From contig CAJNDS010002745.1 in NCBI GenBank assembly GCA_905221605.1, positions 1,418,203 to 1,482,202 on the forward strand: 64,000 nt of DNA, written 5' to 3'. This document shows, piece after piece, positions 53,288-62,875 of this stretch. The notes beneath the pieces were generated by a model. The model searched no databases, was not told the DNA's origin, and saw nothing but the letters and a program-made list of their open reading frames with translations. The stretch is from Symbiodinium natans. Lineage: Eukaryota > Sar > Dinophyceae > Suessiales > Symbiodiniaceae. The first letter of the stretch is position 1, and each line of letters starts with the position of its first letter. The translations under genes and the position numbers were made by a program.

Positions 53288-54338
53288 CTGACTACCCTAA
53301 ACCCTAAACCCTAAACCCTCAGAGTACTCCGTGCTGCTGCATGTACAGCAGGAAGCCATGGGTTCCCCTGCTAGCCCCCCTCTCTACTACCCCGCCTGGT
53401 TCCCCTCCCCACTGGCCCCTAGTTAAGGCTACTTAGGGACAATCAAGCCTCATTAAGGATATCTAACCTGGGTAGAAAAGAGGTGGGTACCGAAACCCGA
53501 AACCCTAAACCCCTAAACCCTAAACCCCTAAACCCCTAAACCCTAAACCCTAAACCCTAAACCCTAAACCCTAAACCCTTGCAGCCGCGCCACAACAGCT
53601 TCGCTTCTGAGTCTCGCTGCTTTAGAAGACGTCGGCCCAATGAGTCCATAGCCATCTGAGAGGAGGGGTTTAGGGTTTAGGGTTTAGGGTTTAGGGTTTA
53701 GGGTTTAGGGTTTAGGGTTTAGGGTTGGTTTAGGGTTTAGGGCCAGGGCTTAGGGCTTAGGGTTTAACCTAGGGGCCTTAAAATAAAAACAGAATAGGGT
53801 TTCGGGGGAGACCACCGTATACTTATGAAGGGACCAGAGGGGAATGCTACTAGTAACTATTCCGACCCCTAAATCAGATGCTCTCCAAGGTTTTCGGTTG
53901 CAGGTTCGTCTCCCTAAACCCTAAACCCTAAACCCTAAACCCTAAACCCTAAACCCTAAACCCTAAACCCTTCAAGGTTTGGGACTTGTCGGGTGTAGTT
54001 AGGGTGACAGAGGCTAAGTGTTTCGTGTCTAGGGCCTTTAGGGCTCAGGCTCCTGGAGCTTCGTTTGCCCGCAGGGGCTACAGATAAACTCTCAACCCTG
54101 AACCTGGCAGGGTTTAGGGCTTATAGGGCTAGATGAGCCCCTAAACCCTACACCCTATACCCTAAACCCTAAACTGATGCAAACCCCCAGAAGTTCAGTG
54201 AGGCGACATGGTTGCAGGGTCCGCCATCCCGACCTCGTCTGTCGAACCCCTCGCCCTAGACCCGAAAATCCTGAACCCTGCAGTCTAAACCCTAAACCCC
54301 AAACCCCAGACCATAAGCCCTCAACTCTAAATCATAGA

Positions 54339-54421
54339 GGTGGTTGTCAAAATCATGGTCCCTTGTTGGATAATATATATATTAGGGTACCCCAAAAGGG
54401 ATCATAACTTTGACAACCACC
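54339..54421. repeat. Foldback element H next to a CCCTAAA array
   Basis: GGTGGTTGTCAAAATCATGG TCCC pairs with GGGATCATAACTTTGACAAC CACC around a TATATATAT loop. The array starts at its last bases. Confidence 0.85.
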
Positions 54422-54908
54422 CTAAACCCTAAACCCTAAACCCTAAACCCTAAACCCTAAAGAGTTAGGAACAGCATCTGGGCCGCTTTGAAGCTGAACT
54501 CGTAAAAAAAAACATGCTGAGGCTTGGGGCCCACGCCTTGGTATTCATGACCTCTCTGACCTGCTCCTCTGATGGATACTGCCCCTGACAGGAGGGTTTA
54601 TAGGGTTTAGGGTTTAGGGTTTAGGGTTCAGGGTTTAGGGTTTAGGGTTCAGGGTTTAGGGTTTAGGGTTTAGGAGGGTGGCCGAGGGTTGCTGTTCAAT
54701 GCCACAGCCTGCTACGAGCTTTGTGTTTGAGGTTTCCTGAAGCTTCCTGGGTAATTACTTAGAAGTAGGGTGACCATCGTGCTGCCTACAAAAGCAGAGG
54801 AGACAAAGGAACCTTAAACGCTAAACTTGGACCCTAAACCCTAAACCGTAAGCCCTAAACCTAAACCCTAATCCCTGAACCCTAATCCCTAAACCCTAAA
54901 CCCTAAAC

Positions 54909-54987
54909 CTTGCCCAAAGACTTCGCAGGAGCCCCACCTCGGCAATGACGTCGGCCTTGTAGTGGGCAGACAGCCTCTCGGCCAGCG
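54909..54987 (-). CDS. Candidate exon followed by GTTTAGGG
   Basis: After GCCCTAAG the frame ALAERLSAHYKADVIAEVGL then LRSLWA is open, ending GCAAG-GTTTAGGG (or GC donor GCAAGG). All three frames are open, so the frame is tentative. Confidence 0.35.
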
Positions 54988-56065
54988 CTTAGGGCTTAGG
55001 GCTTAAGGATTCGGGGCTCAGGGGCTCAGGGCTCAGGGTTCAGGGTTTAGGGTTTAGGGTTTAGGGTTTAGGGTTTAGGGTTTAAGGTTCAGGGTTTAGG
55101 GTTTAATTAGTGATTAGGGTGTAGGGCTAAATTAACGCCCAAACCCTAAATTTCCCGAGAGAAACCTGCTTTCATGGAGGTTATTACCCTAGACTCCCTT
55201 ATTGGTTTCTTGGGTAGACTACAAAAAAGAGGAGGGCATTGGGTTCTTGAAAAAAATCGAAGCCTTGCCCCCCTGAACCCTATACTACTGGTGGAACGAA
55301 GGGCTGAAGGATCTCGCAAGTGCTTAAGGACTTGGGCCATGAGTCGGTGATCCAAGCTGTCAACGAAGCCTGCAACATCTTGCTGGACCCTGTACCCTAA
55401 ACCCTAAACCCTAAACCCTAGACCCTAAACCCTAAACCCTAAACCCTAAACCCTAAACCCAGGGCCGTGTCCACGGACGCCCCTGGAAGGCCCCCTGAGT
55501 CGAAGTGCAAGCGCCATGCCCTGCTCCAAGGGTTTAGGGTTTAGGGTTTAGGGTTTAGGGTTTAGGGTTCTGCTGGTAGGCACAATGTTCTTCTTAGTAT
55601 GGGCAATAAGGGGAACATTTTCTTTGGTTTATATAGGGGGGTTCTTTAGCAAATAGTAGAGTGCTTCGGCACACTCCAAACAATGAACAAAGTATTCTTC
55701 CTTATCAGGGTAACATAGAGATGATTGTCTTTTACTTCTTCTGGGTTCTTAAGCATATAGTAGAGCACTAGGCTGGCCCTTAAAGCCCTCGGAAAAAAAA
55801 AGAAACTGACTGCGATTCTCTGAAACCCAAGAAGGGAACATATGAAATGTCTCCAGGGCCTACCGAGACCCCACTTTGGAGTAGACCCCGGAAAACCGTT
55901 TATACTTTTTAAGTCTAAGTAGCGATAATAGGAACCCAGAAGGCCCAGAACCAAACAAAAACATTAACGTATAGAATTCCGCAAAACCCTAAACCCTAAA
56001 CTTTAAACCCTAAACCCTAAACTTTAGGTAGAAGTAGCTATACTAGGAACCCAGTAGAGTAGCAC

Positions 56066-56135
56066 AAGCCTTCCGGCGAGGTCGTCGTCCAGGCGCTGCC
56101 ACTCATCGACCAAGGGTGCGAACTCCGACCGGAGC
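56066..56135 (-). CDS. Candidate exon, minus strand
   Basis: Acceptor GTTCGAG-G, frame LRSEFAPLVDEWQRLDDDLA then GRL, donor GTGCTA (or GC four bases earlier). Confidence 0.4.
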
Positions 56136-56313
56136 CTCGAACTCACGAGTCTACGGGGAGGTAGGGTTTAGGGTTTGGGGTTTAGGGTTTAGGGTTTAGG
56201 GTTTAGGGTTCAGGGTTCAGGGTTCAGGGTTTAGGGTTTAGGATTTAGGGTTTAGGGTCTAGGGTCTAGGCTTTAGGGTTCAGGGTTACAATTGAGGGTT
56301 GAGGGTTTGGGTT

Positions 56314-56415
56314 TACTTCATGGGTACTCATAAGTAGAATGATCAGTAGGGTGGCTACGGTTGTAAGCGTAGGGTACTTACAACTCTATGCCTAAGTACC
56401 CTTGAACCTCCAAGT
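56314..56415. mobile_element. Foldback element F, copy 6
   Basis: ACTTCATGGGTACTCATAAG ... AAGTACCCTTGAACCTCCAA GT. Confidence 0.7.
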
Positions 56416-56793
56416 AGGGCTTGTAGGTTCGGGGATCAGGATGGTCGAACCACGGGGAAGCCTTTGCTGTTCTGAGTTGAGGGTTTGTGGTTTAGTGGCT
56501 GCGACGCTCGTTAATCTCGCAGGGTTGTAAACATGTCGGCTTCGGAGTTCCGAGTCCGATGGATGCATGTTTTGAGTTTGGGGGAACAATCTTTCAGATG
56601 GCTACAGCGACTGCACAACATGTGTGTCTGTCGCGCATATGGCTTCTCAGCTGAGCATCTAAGAGCCAGGACCCCACAAAACCCTAAACCCTAAACCCTA
56701 AACCCTAAACCCTAAACCCTAAACTCTAAACCTTTTCCCTACACCCACCAACCTGCAAGGACCAAGTGCAAACCAACCCTCGGCTCGACACCA

Positions 56794-56990
56794 CTTGGAG
56801 GGTCGGGGGACTTAGTAAGTAGACTTGTAAGTAGACTTGTAGGTACCCTAAAAGGGACCCGAATTGGAGTTATGCCACTTGTTACTCTATTAGATAACAC
56901 CCTTAACCCTAAACCCTAAACCCTAAATCCTACACCCTAAACCCTTAACCCTAAACGAGAACTACTTACTAAGTCCTCCGACCCTCCAAG
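56794..56990. mobile_element. Element J, copy 2, carrying a telomeric tract
   Basis: CTTGGAGGGTCGGGGGACTT AGTAAGTAG at the left and CTACTTACTAAGTCCTCCGA CCCTCCAAG at the right. Reverse-complemented, its order (end, AAGTAGTT, heptamers, GGTGTTATCTAATAGAG, GGCATAACTCCAATT) follows copy 1, so the heptamers occupy the same slot in both. On the minus strand the element begins GCTTGG and ends CCAAG, as an intron would. Confidence 0.8.
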
Positions 56991-57298
56991 CATGCGTTGC
57001 AGGCAGGTTGCTGCTTCAGCTCCTGGCCACGGTGCAGGGGGGAGTTGCGCAGCAACCCTAAACCCTAAACCCGAAACGCTAAACCTCCCCGGTGTCCTTT
57101 GTCTTGAGTTACAAGGCTTAGGGGCCTCCCTCAGCAAAAAATGTGCCCATCGGCCCAGCGGCTAGGGTATGTTATAGGGGGGGTTTTGCAGGGGGTTATT
57201 CTAGTATCAGTATGAAGGGACCATGAGGGCATGCTGTTAGTAATTACTCCGACCCCTATAGTCGGGTTGTGCGGGCTCAGGGAGGAAATACGAGGCAC

Positions 57299-57338
57299 CT
57301 TGTTTTGCCACGGCCATTCAAGATCAGGCCTGGTATGC
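57299..57338 (-). CDS. Candidate small exon
   Basis: Acceptor GCGCTTAG-G, frame IPGLILNGRGKT, donor GTGCCT. Phases fit 57614 and 56135. The longer minus frame MGRLLGSWLVLEHRASTLVA overlaps in another phase. Confidence 0.3.
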
Positions 57339-57479
57339 CTAAGCGCCACAAGCGTCGAGGCCCTGTGCTCCAGCACTAACCAGGAGCCAAGCAACCTGCC
57401 CATAACACTGAAACTTCACTTAGAGGCTTGTACTCTATCTTTTTTTAGACAGCTGCCTTCCTGTAGGGTGAACGTAGTC

Positions 57480-57516
<37 letters not shown>

Positions 57517-57545
57517 GACTAGTCGTAGGAGTAGTGGTAGGAGCA
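57480..57545 (+). repeat. (GTA)n trinucleotide repeat
   Basis: About eleven GTA units and degenerate neighbours, followed by (AGAG)n. Poly-Val/Thr frames are artefacts. Confidence 0.95.
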
Positions 57546-57613
57546 GCAGTAGTAGATGTAGAGAGAGAGAGAGAGCGAGACAGATATAGACGTGGAAACC
57601 CTGGACCCTCAAC

Positions 57614-57685
57614 CCCAGGCAAAGTACGTCCTGCCTGGTGCACGCCTGGGAGCGCCTTCTCGCAGACGGCACAAGACAGCATGTC
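57614..57685 (-). CDS. Candidate exon, minus strand
   Basis: Acceptor ACAACAG-G, frame HAVLCRLREGAPRRAPGRTY then FAW, donor GTTGAG. Another frame (MLSCAVCEKALPGVH) is also open. Confidence 0.35.
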
Positions 57686-57719
57686 CTGTTGTCAGCCGGG
57701 CTTCCAGTAGGGCTTATAG

Positions 57720-58470
57720 GGATTCAGATTGTGAGGGGGTGCTTGGGTTTTGTTGATGTTTCGGATTTTGGGGTTTCGGTTACTAGGACTAGAGATCTAC
57801 AGCAGCACAGAGCACTACCTCCAGGCCCTCAAATTGAATGCATCAGATCAAGCTCTGTAATCGATGCCTCCCCATCTATTCCAGATCTTGCACTCCTCAA
57901 GAAATCCTATAAACTCACAAACCGCCTAAAATGCTGAACTCCCGAAATCCTCCATAAACACTAAACCCTAAACCCTAAATCCTAAACCCCCAAACCCTGC
58001 ACCCTCTGCATCCCTATGCCCTGCACTCCCCGAATTCACGAATTCTCGAATCCTTCGATATCCTCCAGCCCTGCACCATTTGCCCTAAATCCCACAATTC
58101 TCCATCACTCCGTCCCAAAAACCCTAAATGCCCCTACTGTCTCCTCACATTCCTAAACCCTTAATCTACACCCTAAATCCTCTCGTCACTCTACCCATAA
58201 ACCTTACGAAAAGAACACTTGTTGTCACTAACTCCCTCAAACCCAAAGCCCTGAATCCTTGCGCTCTCAATCCCTCTACCTCTCAGTCCTGAATCTCTAT
58301 CCTTAGCTCGACATCCCGTTACATCCCTGATCCCGCTACATCCCTCAACCAAGCCTAAACCTACAGCCTACTAATCAAAACCCTAAACCCTAAACCCTCT
58401 ATCCCTCAATCCCGAAACCTTAACGGGGGACCCCTCATATACCTCTAAACCCTAAACCTAAACCCAAAAC
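57720..58470. other. Heptamer-poor stretch
   Basis: Mostly C/A-rich unique sequence with scattered CCCTAAA-like words and no clear exon. A telomeric array may have decayed here. Confidence 0.45.
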
Positions 58471-58476
58471 ATAAAC

Positions 58477-58549
58477 CCGAGCCCTCGCTCCAGAAGGGGG
58501 CCCTGGCATTGAGGCTCGCGACTGAGCCTAGCAATGTGGGCCAGCAAGG
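58477..58549 (-). CDS. Candidate exon, minus strand
   Basis: Acceptor ACTTGCAG, donor GTTTATG. The phase-compatible frame is PCWPTLLGSVASLNARAPFW; LLAHIARLSREPQCQGPLLE is also open. Confidence 0.35.
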
Positions 58550-58752
58550 CTGCAAGTTAGGGTTTAGGGTTTAGGGTTTAGGTTTAGGGTTTAGGGTTTT
58601 GGGTTTAGGGTTCAGGGTTTAGGGTCTAGGGTTTAGGGTTTAGGGTTTAAACAAACCGCACCTACGTTGCCCTCCTCCACCACCCAACCCACAAAAATGA
58701 ACCCTACACCCGCAAACTCTGTAGAGGCCTCCCCCGACCACCCCTTCAAAAC

Positions 58753-58824
58753 CCGACGAATATGAGCAAACCATCCATGCCCCTCACGCCCGAAAGATGA
58801 GCGAATGCATGTGCGGGGGACTCT
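58753..58824 (-). CDS. Candidate exon, minus strand
   Basis: Acceptor TGGCACCAG, frame RVPRTCIRSSFGREGHGWFA then HIRR, donor GTTTTGAAGG. The frame is open for 73 codons overall, supporting coding. Confidence 0.4.
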
Positions 58825-59248
58825 CTGGTGCCAAAACACTCCAAAGAGCATGAGACAAGAGCCCCCAAAGTATGGCGCCCTCGATCCCTAAACACCCTAA
58901 CCCACTCAACCCCATACACCCTCAGCGCAATGACCTTGGGGTGGGGGGGGGGGGGGGGTTCGGGTTTGGGGTTTCGGCTACCATCACTGTGTAGGTCTTG
59001 AGGGTGTGGGTGTGTAGGGTTGAGGGTTGAGGGGATTCCGGGGTTTAGGGTTTAGGGCTTAGGGCTTAGGACTTAGGGTTTAAAGTTTAGGGTTTAGGGT
59101 TTAGGGGGTCGTAGAAAACTTAAGTTGCTTCGGGTGTAGGACCCCCCTGCCCAAACCCGAAACCCTACGCTCAGAGTTCAGGGCTGGGGCTTCTCAAGGA
59201 ACAAACCCTAAATCCTAAACCCTAAACCCTAAACCCTAAACCCTAAAC

Positions 59249-59325
59249 CCGGCCAAGCAGCCTGAAGTCGTAGATTGCAAAGTCTGTGCCTGTGTTGAGA
59301 TGATGGACTGGATCGCGCTCGAGTG
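59249..59325 (-). CDS. Candidate exon ending at GTTTAGGG
   Basis: Acceptor GCCTAG, frame LERDPVHHLNTGTDFAIYDF then RLLGR, donor GTTTAGGG. Mixed hydrophobic/charged order typical of a folded domain. 25 codons. Confidence 0.5.
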
Positions 59326-59530
59326 CTAGGCTTAGGTTCAGGGTTCAGGGTTCAGTGTTCAGGGTTTAGGGGTTTAGGGAAGTATTCTTGCGGCCAAGGC
59401 ACGACAGAAAATTTTGTTTAAAACAAATGGGAGAGGCGACAAAAGCAAGGGTACGGCAAGAGAAGTTGGAAGGCACGATTGCCTAAACCTTAAGCCCTAA
59501 GCCCTAAACCCTAAACAGTAAACAATAAAC

Positions 59531-59611
59531 ATCTGATATCTCGGGCCCCTTTTGGGGTGGCCACATGGCCTCATTTTCTTGCTCAAGGCGCCAGGCCTTA
59601 CACTCCGCATC
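59531..59611 (-). CDS. Candidate exon, minus strand
   Basis: Acceptor ATTTCTTAG-G, frame DAECKAWRLEQENEAMWPPQ then KGPEISD, donor GTTTAT. 27 codons, phase 0 both sides. Confidence 0.45.
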
Positions 59612-59830
59612 CTAAGAAATCCCAAAGCCCCTAAGCCCACGGCAAGGTTTAGGGTTTGGGGTTTAGGGTTTAGGGTTTTGGGGTTACATTCCATACTTCA
59701 CTCCAACTGAACGCCATCAGCCTTTCCCCTCTCAGGCTTCGAACTGCCCCATCATCCCAACATCCTCCAGCCCTAAACCTTATAAACCCTAAACCCTAAA
59801 TCTTAAACCCTAAACCTAAACCCGAAATCC

Positions 59831-61042
59831 TTACAAACTTGCAAACCTGACCTCCAGACCTTTAAGGGTTTTGGGCTTCTGACATACGAGTCTCATCCGG
59901 GGTTCAGGGTTTAAGGCTGCTTCAGGAATTCGTTTCGCCGACTTAGCTCTCAGCAAGCATACAATCTCGACGTGGTCCCCGAAAGATGCGTGCGTGAGAG
60001 CGGTCCCGCCGGACTCGTCCTGCAAGCTCTTGTCAGCACCAGCATCCAGCAGCAAACGTACAATCTCGACGTGGCCCTTGCAACATGCGAGCATGAGAGC
60101 GGTGAAGCCAGAGTGGTCCTGCAAGTTCTTGTCGGCACCAGCTTCTATCAGCAAGCGTACTGTCTCGACATGGCCACAGCAAGATGCGTGCATCAGCGCG
60201 GTCACGGCAGACCTGTTCTGCAAGTTTTTGTTGGCGCCAGCTTCCAGCAGCAAACGTACAATCTCGACGTGACCTTCCAAAGATGCGTACATGAGAGCGG
60301 CTGCCCGGTTGCCGTTACGCAAGTCCCGGTCCGCACCAGCGTCCAGCAACAAACGTACAATTTCGACGTAATTCCCGCAAGATGCGCGTATGAGAGCGGT
60401 CTTGCCGTTCATGTCCTGCAAGTCCTTGTCGGCACCAGCATCCAGCAGCAAACGTGCAATCTCGATGTGGCCCTTAAAGCATGCACGCAAGAGCGCGGTC
60501 TCGCCAGGCTCGTCCTGCAAGTTCTTGTCGGCACCTGCATTCAGCAGCAAACGTACAATCTCGGTGTGGCCCCCGGAAGATGCGCGCATGAGAGCGGTCT
60601 CGCCGGAGTCGTCCTGCAAGTTCTTGTCGGCACCAGCATCCAGCAGCAAACGTACAATCTCGGTGTGGCCCCGGGAAGATGCGAGAATGAGAGCCGTCTC
60701 GCCGGTGGAGTCGTCCTGCATGTTCTTGTCGACACCAGCTGCCAGAAGAGCCCGGCCCACTTCCAGATGACCTGCATAGGCAGCATACTCAAGAAACTCG
60801 TCGGCAGCCTGAGGCATCTGCTCAGGGCGCAATGTGGATAGCAGCACTAGCTGCAGGTCAACGGGCCCAGTTAGAGGAGCACCATCCTCCAAGCAGCGGC
60901 CAGCATGTAGTAGTTCCTGAAGGCAGGCTGGGAAGCCATGCTGGCTTCGCAAGTGGTGTTTCAAGTCGAGCACCTTTTCAGGTGCGTCGCCCACGGGCGC
61001 CGTAGCCAGCTCTTGCCCGGAAACACCCCAGACACGCAACAT
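59831..61042 (-). CDS. Ubiquitin-like plus ankyrin-repeat protein
   Basis: A 403-codon frame without introns. Residues 1-75 (MLRVWGVSGQELATAPVGD, later LLHAGRCLEDGAPLTGPVDL) look like a ubiquitin-fold domain. Nine ankyrin repeats of 33 residues follow (about 83-375), each on the plan GETALMRASSGGHTEIVRLL LDAGAD. Ankyrin repeats bind partner proteins; the target is unknown. The last residues after LLRAKSAKRIPEAA are read from degenerate heptamers (ALNPEPR), so the exon probably leaves by a GC donor near 59905 or the tail was acquired. Telomeric heptamers stand 13 bp upstream of the ATG and again just past the stop, so no ordinary promoter is visible. This domain pair is, from memory, typical of Symbiodinium. 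Confidence 0.85.
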   Translation of the reverse strand: MLRVWGVSGQELATAPVGDAPEKVLDLKHHLRSQHGFPACLQELLHAGRCLEDGAPLTGPVDLQLVLLSTLRPEQMPQAADEFLEYAAYAGHLEVGRALLAAGVDKNMQDDSTGETALILASSRGHTEIVRLLLDAGADKNLQDDSGETALMRASSGGHTEIVRLLLNAGADKNLQDEPGETALLRACFKGHIEIARLLLDAGADKDLQDMNGKTALIRASCGNYVEIVRLLLDAGADRDLRNGNRAAALMYASLEGHVEIVRLLLEAGANKNLQNRSAVTALMHASCCGHVETVRLLIEAGADKNLQDHSGFTALMLACCKGHVEIVRLLLDAGADKSLQDESGGTALTHASFGDHVEIVCLLRAKSAKRIPEAALNPEPRMRLVCQKPKTLKGLEVRFASL

Positions 61043-61054
61043 GGGGTGGACTCC

Positions 61055-61083
61055 CTAAACCCTAAACCCTAAACCCTAAACCC
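61055..61083 (-). repeat. CCCTAAA array at the ankyrin gene start
   Basis: Four units immediately 5' of the gene (TTTAGGG on the coding strand). Confidence 0.95.
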
Positions 61084-61209
61084 GGTTGGACTCGAGTGGC
61101 CTTCCCTACAAATAAGCCGGGCCTGAAGCTAAGCGGGAGTATCCGGGCTAGCGTCTGAGCTGTTGGTTTCGGAAAGTTGTTGAAACAGTCTATGAAGCAG
61201 GGTTTATAT

Positions 61210-61364
61210 AATCCGCCGAGGCCTCGGGCCGAAGGTGTATTGGTAGTCAGAACAGGCACCCCCCTCCAAATCCTCCCCCCAAATGGGTACCCCCCCTAGG
61301 TGAGCAGGGTCCGCAAGCGGATGGTTCGCCAGGACCAGAGGCAGTTGCAGCCCTTCCCAGCAGG
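61210..61364. repeat. Duplicated segment, copy 1, ahead of poly-C
   Basis: AATCCGCCGAGGCCTCG ... GTCCGCAAGCGGATGGTTCG CCAGGACCAGAGGCAGTTGC AG, repeated at 61881. On the minus strand both copies read LPLVLAN-PLADP--LGG, so an exon may have been duplicated. Confidence 0.8.
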
Positions 61365-61488
61365 GCCCCCCCCCCTTATTCACCCGCTGACCCACCCCTC
61401 CCCCCCTTCCCCTACCCCCCCCCTACCCCCTACCCCCCCCCTGCCCCCCCCCCCCCCGCCCCCCTACCCCCCCCCCACCCCCCCCCCC

Positions 61489-61582
<94 letters not shown>

Positions 61583-61590
61583 ACCCCCTT
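61365..61590. repeat. Poly-C block with a 92-nt pure C run
   Basis: C with occasional A/T/G from 61365, then uninterrupted C from 61491 to 61582. The poly-Pro and poly-Gly frames are artefacts. Confidence 0.95.
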
Positions 61591-61613
61591 TTTGTCCCTC
61601 CCCCAAAAGCCAC

Positions 61614-61730
61614 ATGAGCGGCTGGGCTCGAGGTGCTAATGGACGCAACAAGAGGGGCTTGATGTTTGTAGGAGTCGCGGCACACCCAATGGTTCATAAC
61701 CTCGGGGTGTCGCTTTTCAAGTGTTCCCAT
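61614..61730 (-). CDS. Candidate exon, 39 codons
   Basis: Frame MGTLEKRHPEVMNHWVCRDS, then YKHQAPLVASISTSSPAAH, donor GTGGCT. The ATG at 61730 may be a start or internal. It lies upstream of the ankyrin gene on the same strand. Confidence 0.45.
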
Positions 61731-61880
61731 CGTTTTACAGGGTTTTGGGCATTCGTGCCACCCCTTGCTTAATTGAATGGCTGGGGGTTTTCACATAAGG
61801 CGTTTGTGAAAGGCGGAGTTTTCCTGCTCGGACGCGCTGGCTTGAGGGCCGGAGGCTCAACTGGTGTGAGCACGGCCGCA

Positions 61881-62022
61881 AATCCGCCGAGGCCTCGCCC
61901 CACCTCCAAATCCAGCTTGCTTCGGACCCCTTTTTTTTGCCTCAAATGGGTACCCCCCCAGGAAACCGGGGTCCGCAAGCGGACGGTTCGCCAGGACCAG
62001 AGGCAGTTCAAGCCCCCAGCAG
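61881..62022. repeat. Duplicated segment, copy 2, ahead of poly-C
   Basis: Same order as copy 1 with substitutions and a different middle. Again followed within 20 bp by C-rich sequence (62030-62106). Confidence 0.8.
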
Positions 62023-62396
62023 GCGCCCATCCCCCCCCCCCACACCCCCCCCGCCCTCCCGGAAGCACACCACCCCCCCCCCCCTCCCCCCCCCCTCCCC
62101 CCTCCCCGCACTGCAGTTGGTGAGCGGGTTTTTTGAGTCTGAGCGAAAACCCTGAACCAAACATCTCAAACCAAAAGCCCGAAGCACTCGTTCCCCCCCC
62201 ACTCCCCTTACCCCAACGAGGGGCCTGGCTCAACCCTACGATCAATCCAAGCCCAACCGTCTTGAACCCTGCTCCCAAAAAAACCCTAAACCCCAAAGCG
62301 TGAACCTTGAGCCCTAAGCCCTCAATCCTAAACTAAACCATAAACCATAAACCCGGAACCCTAAGCCTAAACCCTAAACCCTGAACCAAACCCTTA

Positions 62397-62481
62397 TTGC
62401 GTGGGGTCCAGCGACTTGGGCGCTGCGGAATCACCATGCTCACGCGGATGCGCTGGGCCGGGCCGAGGCGGGTCGCGTAGC
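62397..62481 (-). CDS. Possible exon, minus strand
   Basis: Frame YATRLGPAQRIRVSMVIPQR then PSRWTPRN, open, but no good acceptor was found. Confidence 0.3.
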
Positions 62482-62685
62482 GTTAAAATTACTGAGTGTA
62501 TATAAGGTTCCCTTTTAATCTTGGTGAGTGTATATATTTGGTGTCCTTTTGGGGCTACAAGAAATATATACCCTACTTCATATCCACTGAGGGGAAGAGG
62601 GTTCGGAGGGGGCTACCTATGTAAAATAGGCGGAGATTTTTAGTATTAGGGCGAGTGGATTATGGCGCGAGAGAATAGGAAAAGG

Positions 62686-62806
62686 CTAAACCCTAAACCC
62701 TAAACCCTAAACCCTAAACCCTAAACCCTAAACCCTAAACCCTAAACCCTAAACCCTAAACCCTAAACCCTAAACCCTAAACCCTAAACCCTAAACCCTA
62801 ACCCTA
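62686..62806 (-). repeat. CCCTAAA array
   Basis: About 17 units with one deletion. Confidence 0.95.
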
Positions 62807-62875
62807 AACCCCAAACCCCCTTCGAGGGGGAGTCTCGAGTTGAGAGAACGCCTTGGGCTTTGGGGTCTTCAAACG

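Noticed and set aside
59972-60841. 289-codon + frame opposite the ankyrin gene
   Set aside because: Antisense shadow of the 99-bp ankyrin repeats; no independent features.
61043-61210. Spliced-leader relic marking a retrogene upstream of the ankyrin gene
   Set aside because: No match to the dinoflagellate leader could be seen, only heptamers and unique sequence.
61300-61651. Poly-Pro and poly-Gly frames
   Set aside because: Products of the poly-C block only.
9879-62806. A true chromosome end inside the window
   Set aside because: Arrays are short, in both orientations and separated by unique DNA; no terminal array leads to an end.
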